NCBI GenBank assembly: GCA_026119855.1
Contig: JAOWBW010000301.1
Coordinates: forward strand, 620,001-684,000
Direction of reading: 5' to 3'
Source of the DNA: Campanula takesimana
Lineage: Eukaryota > Streptophyta > Magnoliopsida > Asterales > Campanulaceae
DNA: 64,000 nucleotides
Both the position numbers and the translations under genes were made by a program. Under the pieces are notes generated by a model. It was not told the origin of the DNA. It saw nothing but the letters and a program-made list of their open reading frames with translations, and made no database searches. Every line of letters begins with the position of its first letter. Positions within the stretch are counted from its first letter, which is position 1. Shown here one piece after another: positions 1 to 11,692 of the stretch.

Positions 1-85
1 TTCTACAATCCAAGACCTTTTGGACCGAGAGCTCCTTGCATGCCTCCGATGTATATTCCTGCAAGCAACTGAGGTTATGAGTATG
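1..85 (+). pseudogene. Gag fragment of gypsy element V (left of the E1 insertion)
   Basis: The translation FYNPRPFGP...MYIPASN closely matches the gag read on the minus strand near 52800-52890 in element W, so this is the same gag family. An in-frame TGA follows ASN where W has a glutamine codon. The reading is cut at base 85 by E1 and resumes at 11692 with the duplicated target GTATG. It is a proline/tyrosine-rich linker of a retrotransposon Gag, not a host gene. Confidence 0.8.
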
Positions 86-2722
86 TGTAGATACCCCGAT
101 CTCGCACCCCTTATCAAACCCTTTTTGAATGGTCTAAACCCTAAAATTGACCTAAGCCCTCGATTTGGCTATGCGGGAGTGCCGTGAGCCTTATCGGTGC
201 ATCGAATGGATTAGCGGACTTCGAATTCATGATCAGAGCGAAAAAACGAGAAAACAAGCTTGTAATTAAAATTTTTGAGGTGCGGGGCCCGAAACGGGGT
301 CTGCACCCCTAGAACTGCTCGTTACCGTCCATTCTGTGCATTAAAAATATATTATTGTCATTCCTTGCCCATAAAAATATTTCAGGTCGACGGGCGTGAC
401 CACAAAATTAGTTCAAGAAAACCTCGTGTGGGACCCGTAGACAACCGGGACACCAGAGCGCGTACGACGGAGCAGTTGCGGAGCGGAAAGCCGGAACGGG
501 AAAGATGGTTTTCCACATTGCAAAATATCTCAAAATATCTAAGCAAGTGGTCAAGAAGAGCAAAAAATATATTATTGTCGTTCCTTGCTTATGAAAATAT
601 TTCAGATATACCGGCCTGACCAGAAAAATATTCCGAGCAACTTTCATGTTGGACCCGCGGACAACCGGGACAACGAAGCGCGCACGACGGAGCAGTTGTG
701 GAGCGGAAAGCTGGAACGGGAAAGATGGTTATCCACATTGCAAAATATCTCAAAATATCTTAGCAAGTGGTCACGAAGGGCAAAAAAATATATATTATTG
801 TCGTTCCTTGCTCATGAAAATATTTCAGATATACTGGCATGACCAGAAAAATATTCCGAGCAATTTTCATGTTGGACCCGCGGACAACCGGGACACCGAG
901 GCGCGCACGACGGAGCAGTTGCGGAGCTAATGCTGGAACGGGGATAAGGAAGATGACTTGAAGCCTTAGTGACTCAAGGATAGTGAATGATCAAGAAAAA
1001 AAAACCACCTCCCTCCTCCATATTACTACCTCCCTCATCCATTATTCAAAGAGAGACAACTTGACCAAAAAAACACACACACACCTACAAAGCCCTCTTG
1101 CTCTCTCTCAACCCCAAAACACCCTCCAAACTCAGTCACTAAAACGCCCATACACCACCACTACACCCTCACTACATACAAACCAAAATCAAACCACCAA
1201 ACACTCACACAAACACAAGGCAAAAACCTTAAGAAAAGCAACAAAAAAAAAGTCCTCCCTTGGAAGCAAAGGGAGAACAACCTAGGTAATTTCTTATTCT
1301 TGAAAGGTTCATCTATGTAAGATGTAGTGGTTTATGAGATTTCTTGAGAGGTTTAGCCACTTTGTTAGGCTAAACCTCCATTTGATACTCAAAAATGTAA
1401 TATTGGTGAACCTTGTCCTTCTTGTTCCTAAATGATGATATGCCATGATTAAATGCTCATATTGTTGTTGTTTTATGTAGATAACATGTATGTATATGTT
1501 TACTAAAAGTTTCATGTCCATACCATCTCATTTGAGTGGGTTTACATAAGTGTTTCCATGACATGTATGGATGTCCAATAATCTGTCCATGTTGTACCTT
1601 TCTGCCTTGTTGCTTTCTTTAGGCATAGAAAAAATGGTTTTTGGTATTATACCCCAAAATGGTTCTTGTTCTACACAGAACAAGGAAAATGATCATGCAA
1701 AGAACATATTTTTTGACTTAGTGGACGAAGCTCTTTCCATTTTTTTTTAGACTCTTGATCTGCAGATTTGGGTTTATTCATCTCTGACATGAAAAAGTCA
1801 GAGATGTTTTTCATGACTTAAACTTGTTTGTTGGCCTTGAAACTCCCCAAATCTAAACTTAACCATGTTAGGAACAACTTTCATGTTTTGTGTTCCCTAT
1901 GATTCCCCCGTTTAGATGATGTAAAAAGTAGATATTTTATGGAGGTCTGCATATCTGTCAGATTAGGCTGTGGAGAATTCTATCTTGCATGCTTTGTTTG
2001 GACACCATAACATGCCCCTAAAATCAAGGGAAAATTCATGGTAGATTATTGATGTGTTAGGAAGTTTTCATAACCCTTACTTTACAGATTGAGTAAGTGA
2101 AAGAACAGGTACAAAGAATAAAAATGTACAGCAGTCCCTAAAATGTTTGGGGACGGAGTTTGGACATTCATTTTGTTATGGGAATTGTTTCCCTTTTGTA
2201 CACCAATGTAACTTTAACCCCCCACCCCTTTATGTGTTTGATTTGCTGTATATAAATGCTAAAACCATTTTTCAAAACCAAGTGTGAGTCCACCCAAAAC
2301 GACTCCCATTTGTGAATTAAAAAACCTTTCCTAGAATAGGAGGACTCCCATGTATATAAATCACCATTTTGGTTAGGGCATAAAAGCAAGTTAGAAAAGG
2401 CATAAAATTGAATCTATGTGGCATGCATAATAGAGACCATCACGGGCGAGGAGAGTGTTTAATCCCTTCTCTTCTGGTAACTTAGCCCCCGAACCCACTT
2501 TCTCTAAACAAAAGGTTTTTGTCTTCATTTTTCCTAAAATAATGTGAGGTGGCGACTCTTGCAATTAAATTAAAACTTCAAGAGGAAACCATTGTGTGGG
2601 AACCGAGCGCATTTCCAAAAGCGCATTTGCACGAGGCACTCACCCGAACCACTTTCATTGAGCGATCACACATCATTTCGCATATGTTCGGCGTGTGCGG
2701 CTTTCGAGCGCGGGCTCTCACA
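86..2722 (+). repeat. E1 5' LTR
   Basis: It is colinear with 9263-11691 but about 210 bp longer because a roughly 220-bp internal unit is present once more (345-930). The boundaries are fixed by the TSD on the left and the PBS on the right. A copy of the PBS core (TGGCGACTCT, 2550-2559) lies 163 bp before the LTR end. The 983-1285 stretch is an AC-rich, probably untranslated leader. Confidence 0.92.
345..930 (+). repeat. ~220-bp tandem repeat in the E1 5' LTR (three units)
   Basis: The word ATTATTGTC recurs at 351, 571 and 794, each followed by a CG-rich block with CCGGGACA, GCGC-ACGACGGAGCAGTTG and GCGGAAAG. The first unit is the most divergent. The 3' LTR carries only two units. Any ORF here is a by-product of the repeat. 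Confidence 0.85.
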
Positions 2723-2723
2723 G

Positions 2724-2741
2724 TGGCGACTCTGCTGGGGA
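2724..2741 (+). other. E1 primer-binding site
   Basis: TGGCGACTCTGCTGGGGA begins one base after the CA end of the 5' LTR. It matches the PBS of element W (56288-56305, minus strand, TGGCGACTCCGCTGGGGA) except for one base. This type of PBS is described for Tat/Ogre elements as complementary to a tRNA-Arg; the tRNA assignment is from memory. Confidence 0.85.
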
Positions 2742-3775
2742 CATTTTAAAGTGGGCTAGACTCTAATCTTTGTGTGTGCCATACTTTACTCGCCTTACTT
2801 GGGTTGTATATATTTATGCCCTAACATTTGTTTTGTAGGGACATTCTTTTTCCTTTACCCTCTTATTTGTATATATATGCATGCGTGGTGGGTGATTCCC
2901 TAAAAAAATAAAAAGAAAAAGAAAATGGATAAAATAAAAAAAATAAAAAAAATAAAAAAATATAAGAATTCTCTTGTTTTCTTTACTTGCTTTCAAAATC
3001 ATTTTCAAATTCATAGATACCCCACACACATGCACGTTTTTTCAAAAATAAACGTCTCATAGAAACCCGAGAAGGTAAACCGGGGGCATAAGGGAGCTCA
3101 CTGGACTTCCCCATAGGGCCCGCGGTATACTGTCTCCCCCAAAGTAGCGCCCATTGGTCGCTGCGATGGGTGTAAGCCCCGTTACAAAGCCACGATGTCC
3201 ATTTTTTTTTAAAATGACACGTCCCAGACTTCATGCCGGTTTTTGTCTAGCAATTTCCCTTCAATCCTATGAGTTCCCAAAAGGTTATAATCAACCTCAA
3301 TTGTGGATATCATGTAGAATTCTTGGATTGACTTGAAATTGTCAAGACCCTCACATAGACCGTAACCAATGGTGGATCCCAGAAAGAGTATAGGCCCTTC
3401 GCTAGGGGCTCGGACGGCCAATAGTACAGGTGAAAAAAGTTGGTCCTATACTTTGGAGACGGTATCCACTATTCCAAGATTCAATTGAAAAACGCGTCAA
3501 AACAAAGCAAGGTGCTTGTCCGGCATTCATAGGTTTGTGCGTTGCTTGCGCTTCAAATTTTGAAAAAAAAAGGAGAAATCCAAAAAACAAAAAAGGGAAA
3601 CAAAAAAAATTTGCTTCTTTAGTTCATAAAGCTTCATTCCCCGGATATCTAAAATAGGTTTCCTTTTTCATCCGTCTTCTAGAGGGAGAATTCTTCTTGT
3701 TGTTTAGCGCGACATTCAAGGTCCGTTCCAAGCGCCACTTTGAGCAAAGCTCTACTCCGGTCTTCTTCATCAATC

Positions 3776-3988
3776 ATGGCCAACAAAGGACAGACATCGT
3801 CAAACTCGACTGAAGGCTCATCCGACTTTGAGCTGGGGTACGCAATAGAGCAATGGTCAGGGAAGGAATTGAAAGCCCAAACAGAATTCAGGACGAGTAT
3901 CTTCGAAGGCCATCTCCAAGGGCATCATGTTCGAGTAGTTATCCCAAGGGCTCATCGACCCCCGAAGAAGGTTTTTTCCTTTGAATAA
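3776..3988 (+). CDS. Small ORF of unknown function in the E1 leader
   Basis: The first ATG at 3776 opens a 70-residue frame (MANKGQTSSNSTEG..., ending KKVFSFE). It is hydrophilic and Ser/Thr/Glu-rich at its start, with no membrane segment or family I recognise. It lies about 1 kb after the PBS, where gag would start in an autonomous relative, so it could be a gag remnant or chance. The surroundings are A- and T-rich runs. Confidence 0.2.
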   Translation: MANKGQTSSNSTEGSSDFELGYAIEQWSGKELKAQTEFRTSIFEGHLQGHHVRVVIPRAHRPPKKVFSFE

Positions 3989-4299
3989 TTATTGGAGCTC
4001 GTCAACCCCAAGGAAGGATTGTTCCTCTTTTTCCAATGACCGAAGTGTGTTGACCCGTAAGGTCGTGTTTCTTTTTGCTTGTGACTGGGCTAACCCCCCA
4101 ACTCCTAATCTTGTCCTTTTTTGCGTATTGCTTAGTAATGTGCTCACACATTTTCTTTTTCTTCTAAGTCTAAGAGTGTGTTGTTGTCTTCGTGCTTTTA
4201 TTTTATTGCTTGTCATGTAATATATGTTTTCAGTCGATGAACTTGCCTTATAACCAAGTGCCTTGTAAATCGCGTATCTTGTAGATCTGGACCCGCAAA

Positions 4300-5780
4300 C
4301 AATTAATCTCACCTAATAAAAGCAATCAATGAAATCTGAACAAATTTTAGAATGTGATTAATTAAGATGGGAACTAGGGCCGAAGGAAATCAACGAAGTT
4401 CACGAAGGCGATCGACAAAGTCACCCGACGAACGAAGATTTTAGGGTGCAATCAAGAGCATGTTCAGAAAAGCCAGTCGAATGGCAAAGGCCGAAGATTA
4501 TCACAGTGATGCCAACGCAAGTTTCGGCGATTTTCCTTTAATGTATAATGTGTTGTAAATTCTCGCATTTTGTAAAAATTGTTGTATTCTGCACGCTATG
4601 ATGTTTCTTCTTGAGTGCAAAAAAAAAAAAAAAAAAATAAATGAAAGAGAGCAAAAAAGGAGAGGTTAAAAAAAAAAAAAGCATTATTAATTTATTTTGG
4701 TACATATTCCATTTGATTTATTGTTTAATTCAATTGTTTTAGAAAGGATATCGCGACACTACAAATTCATGTGTGTGCCTTCAACGACGGCAATTGGCAT
4801 TTCATTCTGAAGATTTCATCACTTGTTGCACAAAGACAAGACATGGACCGAGGGTCAGACAATCTGATGTGACATCATCAATTTCAAGGAGCACCGCGCA
4901 TGCGAAGACAATCTGCACTAAAGAAGATCTCGATCTTTCAACTTTGGGCAAAGTACCATCGATGACGACAACTGATGACTTTTGTTGGAGACCAACGTGC
5001 TCTACCAACTCCTTACACTGAGGGAGCCCAAGGACAAAAAAATCATGCAGCCTCCAATGGTGTGATCAATATCAAGAAAAGGAGACAACGAAGACGAAGG
5101 CCTCTCATCAAATGAGGTCAGACGGCGACGCGAATCATATCTCATGCCTAACGAAGTTCTCATGTCGATTTGTCACGGTCTAATTTGTGTTCAAATGATT
5201 TGTGAAGCTCTAATCAAAACTAAAACACTAATCTGATTCAAGAAAGGTCCATTTGATTTTGAGGCACTTGACCATTAACTCTTGTTCAAGTCTTGAGTCT
5301 TTGATTTCGATGTGTGAGCATACTTTTCCTGAGTCTAGGGGCTTCCCCTTACTCTCGTCCTTCCGTCATCTCATTTCTGCACAAACATGATGTTGGAGAT
5401 CCCACTGGGATTTCCCTTTTCTTCCCAAAACACTGGCCTCGTGCCTTCCCCTGCCAACTCCTGTAAGTTGTCACAACAAAAGAAACAAAGGAATGCTATT
5501 CTTTAGATCTCAGAATCTCAATGCCGGCAAGAGATGTCGAATGGATGAACATAAAACTGGGGCTGTATGTCGGAGTTTTGGGTTTTACTTCAGAAGCAGC
5601 AATGTGGTTTCATGACAATATGATTTGTTGAGAATCGTTGCTCCGGGTAACATAGAGATTCAGATGCAAAATGCCAGAGTACAAAGCAACTCTCATTGAA
5701 AGTTGATCCTTTGAAGGGACTCAAAAATGCAAAGATTAACGTTTGAGAATCATCATCAGTTTCAGTAACTCTCGAGATCG
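4300..5780 (+). other. E1 interior, no coding signal
   Basis: No ORF of note and no domain similarity. There is an A17 run at 4621-4637 and a second A-rich run near 4667-4680. I see no known structural feature. Confidence 0.6.
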
Positions 5781-5784
5781 AGGA

Positions 5785-6330
5785 TATCAAGGATGTGGGA
5801 CAACTCTCATAGACAGTTAGGTCCTTTATGGGTGGATCATCAGAACATAGCGCCATCTCGGATTGATAGTATGGCCCGCAAAGCTCAAAGCTCATTTCTA
5901 TGGCAGCATCAGGATTGTGTCCCGCCGAACAACTCTCAAAGACAGTTGATTCCTCAAAGAAGGAGTATTGAATGTCAGAAAATGTGAATTATGATCAGCA
6001 GCAAAGCATCGAATGTGGGATGACTCTCATAGACAGTCGGTCCCTTAATGTGGGAATCAATCGAAACAAAGTGCCATCTCGGATTGTCAGTATGGCCCAG
6101 GAAGCTCAAAGCTCTTTCTTCAGCAACATCGGGATTGTGTCCAGCCGAGCAACTCTCAAAGACAGTTGACTCCCTACTGATTGGGTATTGCATATCAGAA
6201 ATTGTGAATTGCCTCCAACAGCGAGACATCGAACACTTGAATAACTCTCAATGACAGTTAAGCCCCCAGAGGTTGAAATGCCAAAACATAAAGTGGTCTC
6301 GATACGACAATTTGGATCAACATGAGATTC
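5785..6330 (+). repeat. Imperfect tandem repeats in the E1 interior
   Basis: Diverged repeats about 110-220 bp apart share AACTCTCA-AGACAGTT, GCCATCTCGGATTG, TATGGCCC and AAGCTCAAAGCTC (copies near 5792, 5930, 6020, 6150 and 6240). Further degenerate repeats (GGGGCTTCCGTAGCCAACATCTGAG) follow at 6390-6490. Overlapping ORFs on both strands are repeat artefacts. Confidence 0.7.
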
Positions 6331-7219
6331 ACTCTTCAAAGTGCAGCAAGAGCTTCATATGCCAGATTCAAAGGCTTGCCCTATATTGGCTGGGGCTTCC
6401 GTAGCCAACATCTGAGGTAGATCCTTGGAAGATACCAGGGCTTCCGTAGCCAACATCTGAGTTTGATCTTTAAGAGACACTGGGGCTTCAGCAGCGAGAA
6501 TGTTGGGGAATGATGTCAGAAAGAACAAATGGGGTTTTTTCAGCCGACGACTGGTGCTGACTCAACCATAGCATCCGGAGATATACCGTTGAGTATTCTT
6601 GATCAAATGGGTGTTCGGAATTGACCTTTTGAGTGTTCACGCTAGGCTTTTGGCTTTTCTTCACCATACACATTCCATACTCCTTATTTTTGCAAAAATG
6701 AAAAATTCACAATAAAGAGCACAATTCATTTCATTCATGATTCTCCCTCTGTTCATTCATAAACTTTCAGTCATTAATTGATAATAAGCAAAGTTTGAAA
6801 TGCGAGCAATGCACATGCGTGTCAAATAAAAGAAAAATCAATCAATCAATAAAAATAAAAAAAAAGAAGGGGGAATCATCATGCAAAAGGTGAAATTTGT
6901 CTTTCAGCCTTCAAAAGGCCAATCGTTGCGAAAGGAAAAAAGAATGTTGTCTTGACTCAATTTTCCCCTTAATCTCTCGATCTTAATGATTCCAATCAGT
7001 GTGTATGTATCACACTTTTGTTGCACATGAATTACACTCTCGAGCACATTATTATCGAAGATATATTTTGCTTGCTCTTGGAAATCTCTTGCAGGTACAC
7101 ATCGCACACTCTGCCACATCGTGGTCCTCAGAAGAAGGTTCCTCATCAACATCAATGCGTAAGGAATGAAATTTCCTAATGCCCTTTCTGAAAAATCAGT
7201 TCGAGTTGCCAAAGTTGAA

Positions 7220-7253
7220 CTACATTGGTCTGATTCTCGAAAGAGATACGTAG
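7220..7253 (+). other. Type-1 hairpin candidate, E1 copy 1
   Basis: The outer arms CTACA (7220-7224) and CGTAG (7249-7253) pair at four of five positions. The inner stem TCTC/GAGA (7235-7238, 7243-7246) is capped by GAAA, a GNRA tetraloop sequence. It is followed by GCAGC. Confidence 0.65.
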
Positions 7254-7435
7254 GCAGCTTGAATTTTCAGGCACGACCACATACTTGCAAAAAATCTTAT
7301 GCAGATACGAAGTTGACATCACAACGAACCAGATCATGGTCTTCACAAAAAGTTCCTCGTCAACAGCAATGATCAGGAAATGAGATTCCCCAATGGCTTT
7401 TTGAAAAATAATCAGTTCGAGTTGATAAATTCAAA

Positions 7436-7469
7436 CTACGCTGGTCTGATTCTCGAAAGAGATACGTAG
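7436..7469 (+). other. Type-1 hairpin candidate, E1 copy 2
   Basis: The outer arms CTACG/CGTAG (7436-7440, 7465-7469) are perfectly complementary. The inner stem TCTC/GAGA closes on GAAA. Confidence 0.7.
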
Positions 7470-8094
7470 GCAGCTTGAATTTTTAGGCACGACCACACAC
7501 TTGCAAAAAAATCTTATGCAGGTACAAAGTTGGGACCACACAACAAATCACATCTTGGTTTCACAAAGAGGTTGCTCATTGCAAGCGATCAAAATCCCAC
7601 AACAATGGCAAAACCAAAGAGCTAACTTGCAGGTCACAACAGACAATGTTGATCATGTCATTTCTCCTGATATACATGAGACTTCGGTCAAAGTGAATGA
7701 TTCCAACCCGGTATCAATTGCCAAGAGTCGCAGCGACTCCAAAAGCGGAGTAGCTTGATTATGAAAGAATCAAAAACCCTTTTTGGGAGAACAGGGATCT
7801 AGGATGAGGTTGCAGCACTTAAAACGGTGTCGGCGGACCACGCAAAGTAATGTTTCAGCGAATCCAAAAGCGAAGAAGCTTGATTGTGAAAAAAATCAAA
7901 AACGCTTTTAGGGTGAACGGGAATCCAAAATGAAGTTGCAGCACTCAGTACAATGCCAAGAGGCCACGCGAAGCGATGGTTCGGTGCTTAACATAGCACA
8001 AAAATCTCATCACACAGCAAAGCAAAAGCAGAAGGACCGGGACACAGCTCAACATGCAGCGTATCCTTGAAATTATCTTCATGATATTAGTCTT

Positions 8095-8270
8095 AAAGTT
8101 CTCAAAAATCATTTCAGGCCGAGACGCCTCTTAAAACTCTCAAAAATCATTTCAGGCCGAGACGCCTCTTAAAGTTCTCAAAAATCATTTCAGGCCGAGA
8201 CGCCTCGTAAAACTCTCAAAATCACTTTAGGCCGAGACGCCTCTTAAAGCTCTCAAAGTCAATTTCGGCT
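8095..8270 (+). repeat. Short tandem repeats (~40 bp) in the E1 interior
   Basis: About four copies of a unit with CTCAAAAATCATTTCAGGCC and GAGACGCCTCTTAAA run head to tail. Copies decay toward the right. Non-coding. Confidence 0.85.
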
Positions 8271-8307
8271 TGAGAAAATTTAGATCTCGCCATTAAAATT
8301 TAAATGT

Positions 8308-8540
8308 TACCTTTGGTCTTCCCACCTGCCTGGGTTGTACCTCCCTCGGATTGCGCGAAGCGTCAGTCCTTCGAATGTTGTTGCCTTTGGTCTTCCCACC
8401 TGCCTGGGTTGTACCTCCCTCAGATTGCGCGAAGCGTCAGTCCTTTGAATGTTGTTGCCTTTGGTCTTCCCACCTGCCTGGGTTGTACCTCCCTCGGATT
8501 GCGCGAAGCGTCAGTCCTTTGAATGTTGTTTCCCTTGGTC
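8308..8540 (+). repeat. ~76-bp tandem repeats, three to four copies
   Basis: Each copy has CTTTGGTCTTCCCACCTGCC, GGGTTGTACCTCCCTC, ATTGCGCGAAGCGTCAGTCC and GAATGTTG. The fourth copy grades into the following hairpin-bearing block. The open frames across it contain only repeated peptides and are not real proteins. Confidence 0.88.
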
Positions 8541-8549
8541 TTCTCGCCT

Positions 8550-8815
8550 GCCCGAGTTGTACCTTCCCAGAACTACGCCGTGACTTTATTCCCATGGAGG
8601 GATACGTAGGCAGTTCACCGTTGATACCGTTGAGCTCAGTCGCCCATTCTCATAAAAAAATTCTCAAGTCAATGCTATGTTGCTCCACCTTGGTCATCTC
8701 GGGTGCCCGAGTTGTACCTCCCCAGAACTACGCCGTGACTTGATTCCCATGGAGGGATACGTAGGCAGTTCACCGTTGAAACCGTTGAGCTCAGTCGCCC
8801 ATATTTACAAGTTGT
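8550..8815 (+). repeat. ~155-bp duplicated block carrying hairpin motif 1
   Basis: Two copies of a block include GCCCGAGTTGTACC, the type-1 motif with inner stem TCCC/GGGA and loop ATGGA (8573-8609 and 8728-8764), and GCAGTTCACCGTTGA. The inner stem differs from the TCTC/GAGA copies at 7235, 7451, 9043 and 9140 while staying complementary. Confidence 0.85.
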
Positions 8816-9026
8816 TGGTCAAATGCCAATCCCTCAGAGTCAGATACGACTCGTCTTGATATTGAATTGGGTCATCTCCCGGATTGTGTGATGTTTCCCC
8901 CCGTTCTGAGTTGTTCCTTTTCCCCGGGTGAGCGAAGCATCGCCCCATTTATGATTTCCATCCCCAGCAAAGAGAGATCACATCTCAATGCTCCCCCCTG
9001 CATTTTAAATTTTGAATAAACCTGAA

Positions 9027-9158
9027 CTACGTTTGGTCTGATTCTCGAAAGAGATACGTAGGTAAACCGGGATTCCGGGACCGACCATTGTTTGTCTGTG
9101 TTTGATCGCTTGTTTGAGTTAGAACTACGGAGGCTTGATTCTCGAAAGAGATACGTAT
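9027..9158 (+). other. Two further type-1 hairpin candidates next to the E1 PPT
   Basis: Copy 5 has CTACG 9027-9031, TCTC-GAAA-GAGA 9043-9054 and CGTAG 9057-9061. Copy 6 has CTACG 9125-9129 and TCTC-GAAA-GAGA 9140-9151, but its last arm is CGTAT (9154-9158). They lie 105-235 bp before the 3' LTR, a position also occupied by this motif in U, V and W. Confidence 0.65.
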
Positions 9159-9248
9159 GAAGTCCTACTTTGGACCTATCCATTACACCCTAGACGAGAT
9201 CGTTGTCTCTTAGTGAATCGTAGAATCTCCTTTACATTACAAGGAGAT

Positions 9249-9262
9249 TCGACGAGGGGCTC
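9249..9262 (+). other. E1 polypurine tract
   Basis: The purine-rich stretch with CGAGGGGCTC directly precedes the TG of the 3' LTR. The same sequence abuts the 3' LTRs of U, V, W and X, and a variant (CGAAGGGCTC) that of Y. Confidence 0.8.
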
Positions 9263-11691
9263 TGTAGATACCCCGATCTCGCACCCCTTATCAAACCCTT
9301 TTTGAATGGTCTAAACCCTAAAATTGACCTAAGCCCTCGATTTGGCTATGCGGGAGTGCCGTGAGCCTTATCGGTGCATCGAATGGATTAGCGGACTTCG
9401 AATTCATGATCAGAGCGAAAAAACGAGTAAACAAGCTTCTACTTCAAATTTTTGAGGTGCGGGGCCCGAAACGGGGTCTGCACCCCTAGAACTGCTCGTT
9501 ACCGTCCATTCTGTGCATTAAAAATATATTATTGTCATTCCTTGCCCATAAAAATATTTCAGGTCGACGGGCGTGACCACAAAATTAGTTCAAGAAAACC
9601 TCGTGTGGGACCCGTAGACAACCGGGACACCAGAGCGCGTACGACGGAGCAGTTGCGGAGCGGAAAGCCGGAACGGGAAAGATGGTTATCCACATTGCAA
9701 AATATCTCAAAATATCTTAGCAAGTGGTCAAGAAGGGCAAAAAAAAATATATATTATTGTCGTTCCTTGCTCATGAAAATATTTCAGATATACTGGCCTG
9801 ACCAGAAAAATATTCCGAGCAACTTTCATGTTGGACCCGCGGACAACCGGGACACCGAGGCGCGCACGATGGAGCAGTTGCGGAGCTAATGCCGGAACGG
9901 GATAAGGAAGATGACTTGAAGCGTTAGTGACTCAAGGATAGTGAATGATCAAGAAAAAAAAACCACCTCCCTCCTCCATATTACTACCTCCTTCATCCAT
10001 TATTCAAAGAGAGACAACTTGACCAAAAAAACACACACACACCTACAAAGCCCTCTTGCTCTCTCTCAACCCCAAAACACCCTCCAATCTCAGTCACTAA
10101 ACCACCCATACACCACCCTAGCACCACCACTACACCCTCACTACATACAAACCAAAATCAAACCACCAAACACTCACACAAACACAAGGCAAAAACCTTA
10201 AGAAAAGCAACCAAAAAAAAGTCTTCCCTTAGAAGCAAAGGGAGCACAACCTAGGTAATTTCTTATTCTTGAAAGGTTCATCTATGTAAGATGTAGTGGT
10301 TTATGAGATTTCTTTAGAGGTTTAGCCACTTTGTTAGGCTAAACCTCCATTTGATACTCAAAAATGTAATATTGGTGAACCTTGTTCTTCTTGTTCCTAA
10401 ATGATGATATGCCATTATTAAATGCTCATATGGTTGTTGTTTTATGTAGATAACATGTATGTATATGTTTACTAAAAGTTTCATGTCCATACCATCTCAT
10501 TTGAGTGGGTTTACATAAGTGTTTTCATGACATGTATGGATGTCCAATAATCTGTCCATGTTGTACCTTTCTGCCTTGTTACTTTGTTTAGGCATAGAAA
10601 ATTGGTTTTTGGTCTTATACCCCAAAATGGTTTTTGTTCTACACATAACAAGGAAAATGATCATGCAAATAACATATTTTTTGACTGAGTGGAAGAAGCT
10701 CTTTCCATTTTTTGTTTAGACTCTTGATCTGCAGATTTGGGTTTATTCATCTCTGCCATGAAAACGTCAGAGATGTTTTTCATGACTTAAACTTGTTTTT
10801 TGGACTTTAAACTCCCCATATATAAACTTAAACATGTTAGGAACAACTTTCATGTTTTGTGTTCCCCATGATTCCCCCGTCTAGATGATGTAAAAAGTAG
10901 ATATTTTATGGACGTCTGCATATCTGTCAGATTAGGCTGTGGAGAATTCTAGCTTGCATGCTTTGTTTGGACACCATAACATGCCCCTAAAATCAAGGGA
11001 AAATTCATGGTAGATTCTTGATGTGTTAGGAAGTTTTCCTAACCCTTACTTTACAGATTGAGTAAGTGAAATAACAGGTACAAAGAAGAAAAATGCACAG
11101 CAGTCCCTAAAATGTTTGGGGACGGAGTTTGGACATTCATTTTGTTATGGGAATTGTTTCCCTTTTGTACACCAATGTAAATATTAACCCCCCACCCCTT
11201 TATGTGTTTGATTTGCTGTATATAAATGTTAAAACCATTTTTCAAAACCAAGTTTGAGTCCACCCAAAACGACTCCCATTTGTGAATTAAAAAACCTTTC
11301 CTAGAATAGGAGGACTCCCATGTATATAAATCACCATTTTGGTTAGGGCATAAAACCAAGTTAGAAAAGGCATAAAATTGAATCTACGTGGCATGCATAA
11401 TAGAGACCATCACGGGCGAGGAGAGTGCTTAATCCCTTCTCTTCTCGTAACTTAGCCCCCGAACCCACTTTCTCTAAACAAAAGGTTTTGTCTTCATTTT
11501 TCCTAAAATAAAGTGAGGTGGCGACTCTTGCAATTAAATTAAAACTTCAAGAGGAAACCATTGTGTGGGAACCGAGCGCATTTCCAAAAGCGCATTTGCA
11601 CGAGGCACTCACCCGAACCGCTTTCATTGAGCTATCACACATCATTTCGCATATGTTCGGCGTGTGCGGCTTTCGAGCGCGGGCTCTCACA
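9263..11691 (+). repeat. E1 3' LTR
   Basis: Colinear with the 5' LTR apart from scattered substitutions, small indels and one missing ~220-bp unit. An internal PBS-like core lies at 11519-11528. It ends CTCTCACA followed by TSD GTATG. Confidence 0.92.
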
Positions 11692-11692
11692 G

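Larger units (their letters stand above)
7120..7560 (+). repeat. ~215-bp duplicated block carrying hairpin motif 1
   Basis: Two tandem copies share GAAATTCCT/GAGATTCCC, AATCAGTTCGAGTTG, the type-1 hairpin (7220-7253 and 7436-7469) and GCACGACCACA-ACTTGCAAAAAA. The block is non-coding. Confidence 0.8.
86..11691 (+). mobile_element. E1: complete non-autonomous Tat/Ogre-type LTR retrotransposon (LARD-like)
   Basis: Two long LTRs (86-2722 and 9263-11691) begin TGTAGATACCCC and end GGGCTCTCACA. They are flanked by the 5-bp TSD GTATG (81-85 and 11692-11696). A PBS follows the 5' LTR and a purine-rich tract precedes the 3' LTR. The 6.5-kb interior has no recognisable gag, protease, RT, RNase H or integrase on either strand. 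It consists of low-complexity stretches, imperfect tandem repeats and at least six copies of a small hairpin motif. Size and lack of coding fit the LARD class. The termini, PBS and PPT match the Tat-type elements U, W, X and Y, so I infer trans-mobilisation by a Tat-lineage polymerase. It is inserted in the gag of V. Confidence 0.9.

Noticed and set aside
275..930. ORFs in the E1 LTR repeats
   Set aside because: The same repeated peptide appears in different frames, some with non-ATG starts, inside an LTR.
983..1285. Thr/His/Lys-rich 100-codon ORF
   Set aside because: Low-complexity AC-rich leader of the LTR, repeated at 9941 with frame-changing differences.
8304..8859. ORFs with Cys/Pro-rich repeated peptides
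   Set aside because: Generated by ~76-bp and ~155-bp non-coding tandem repeats in E1.
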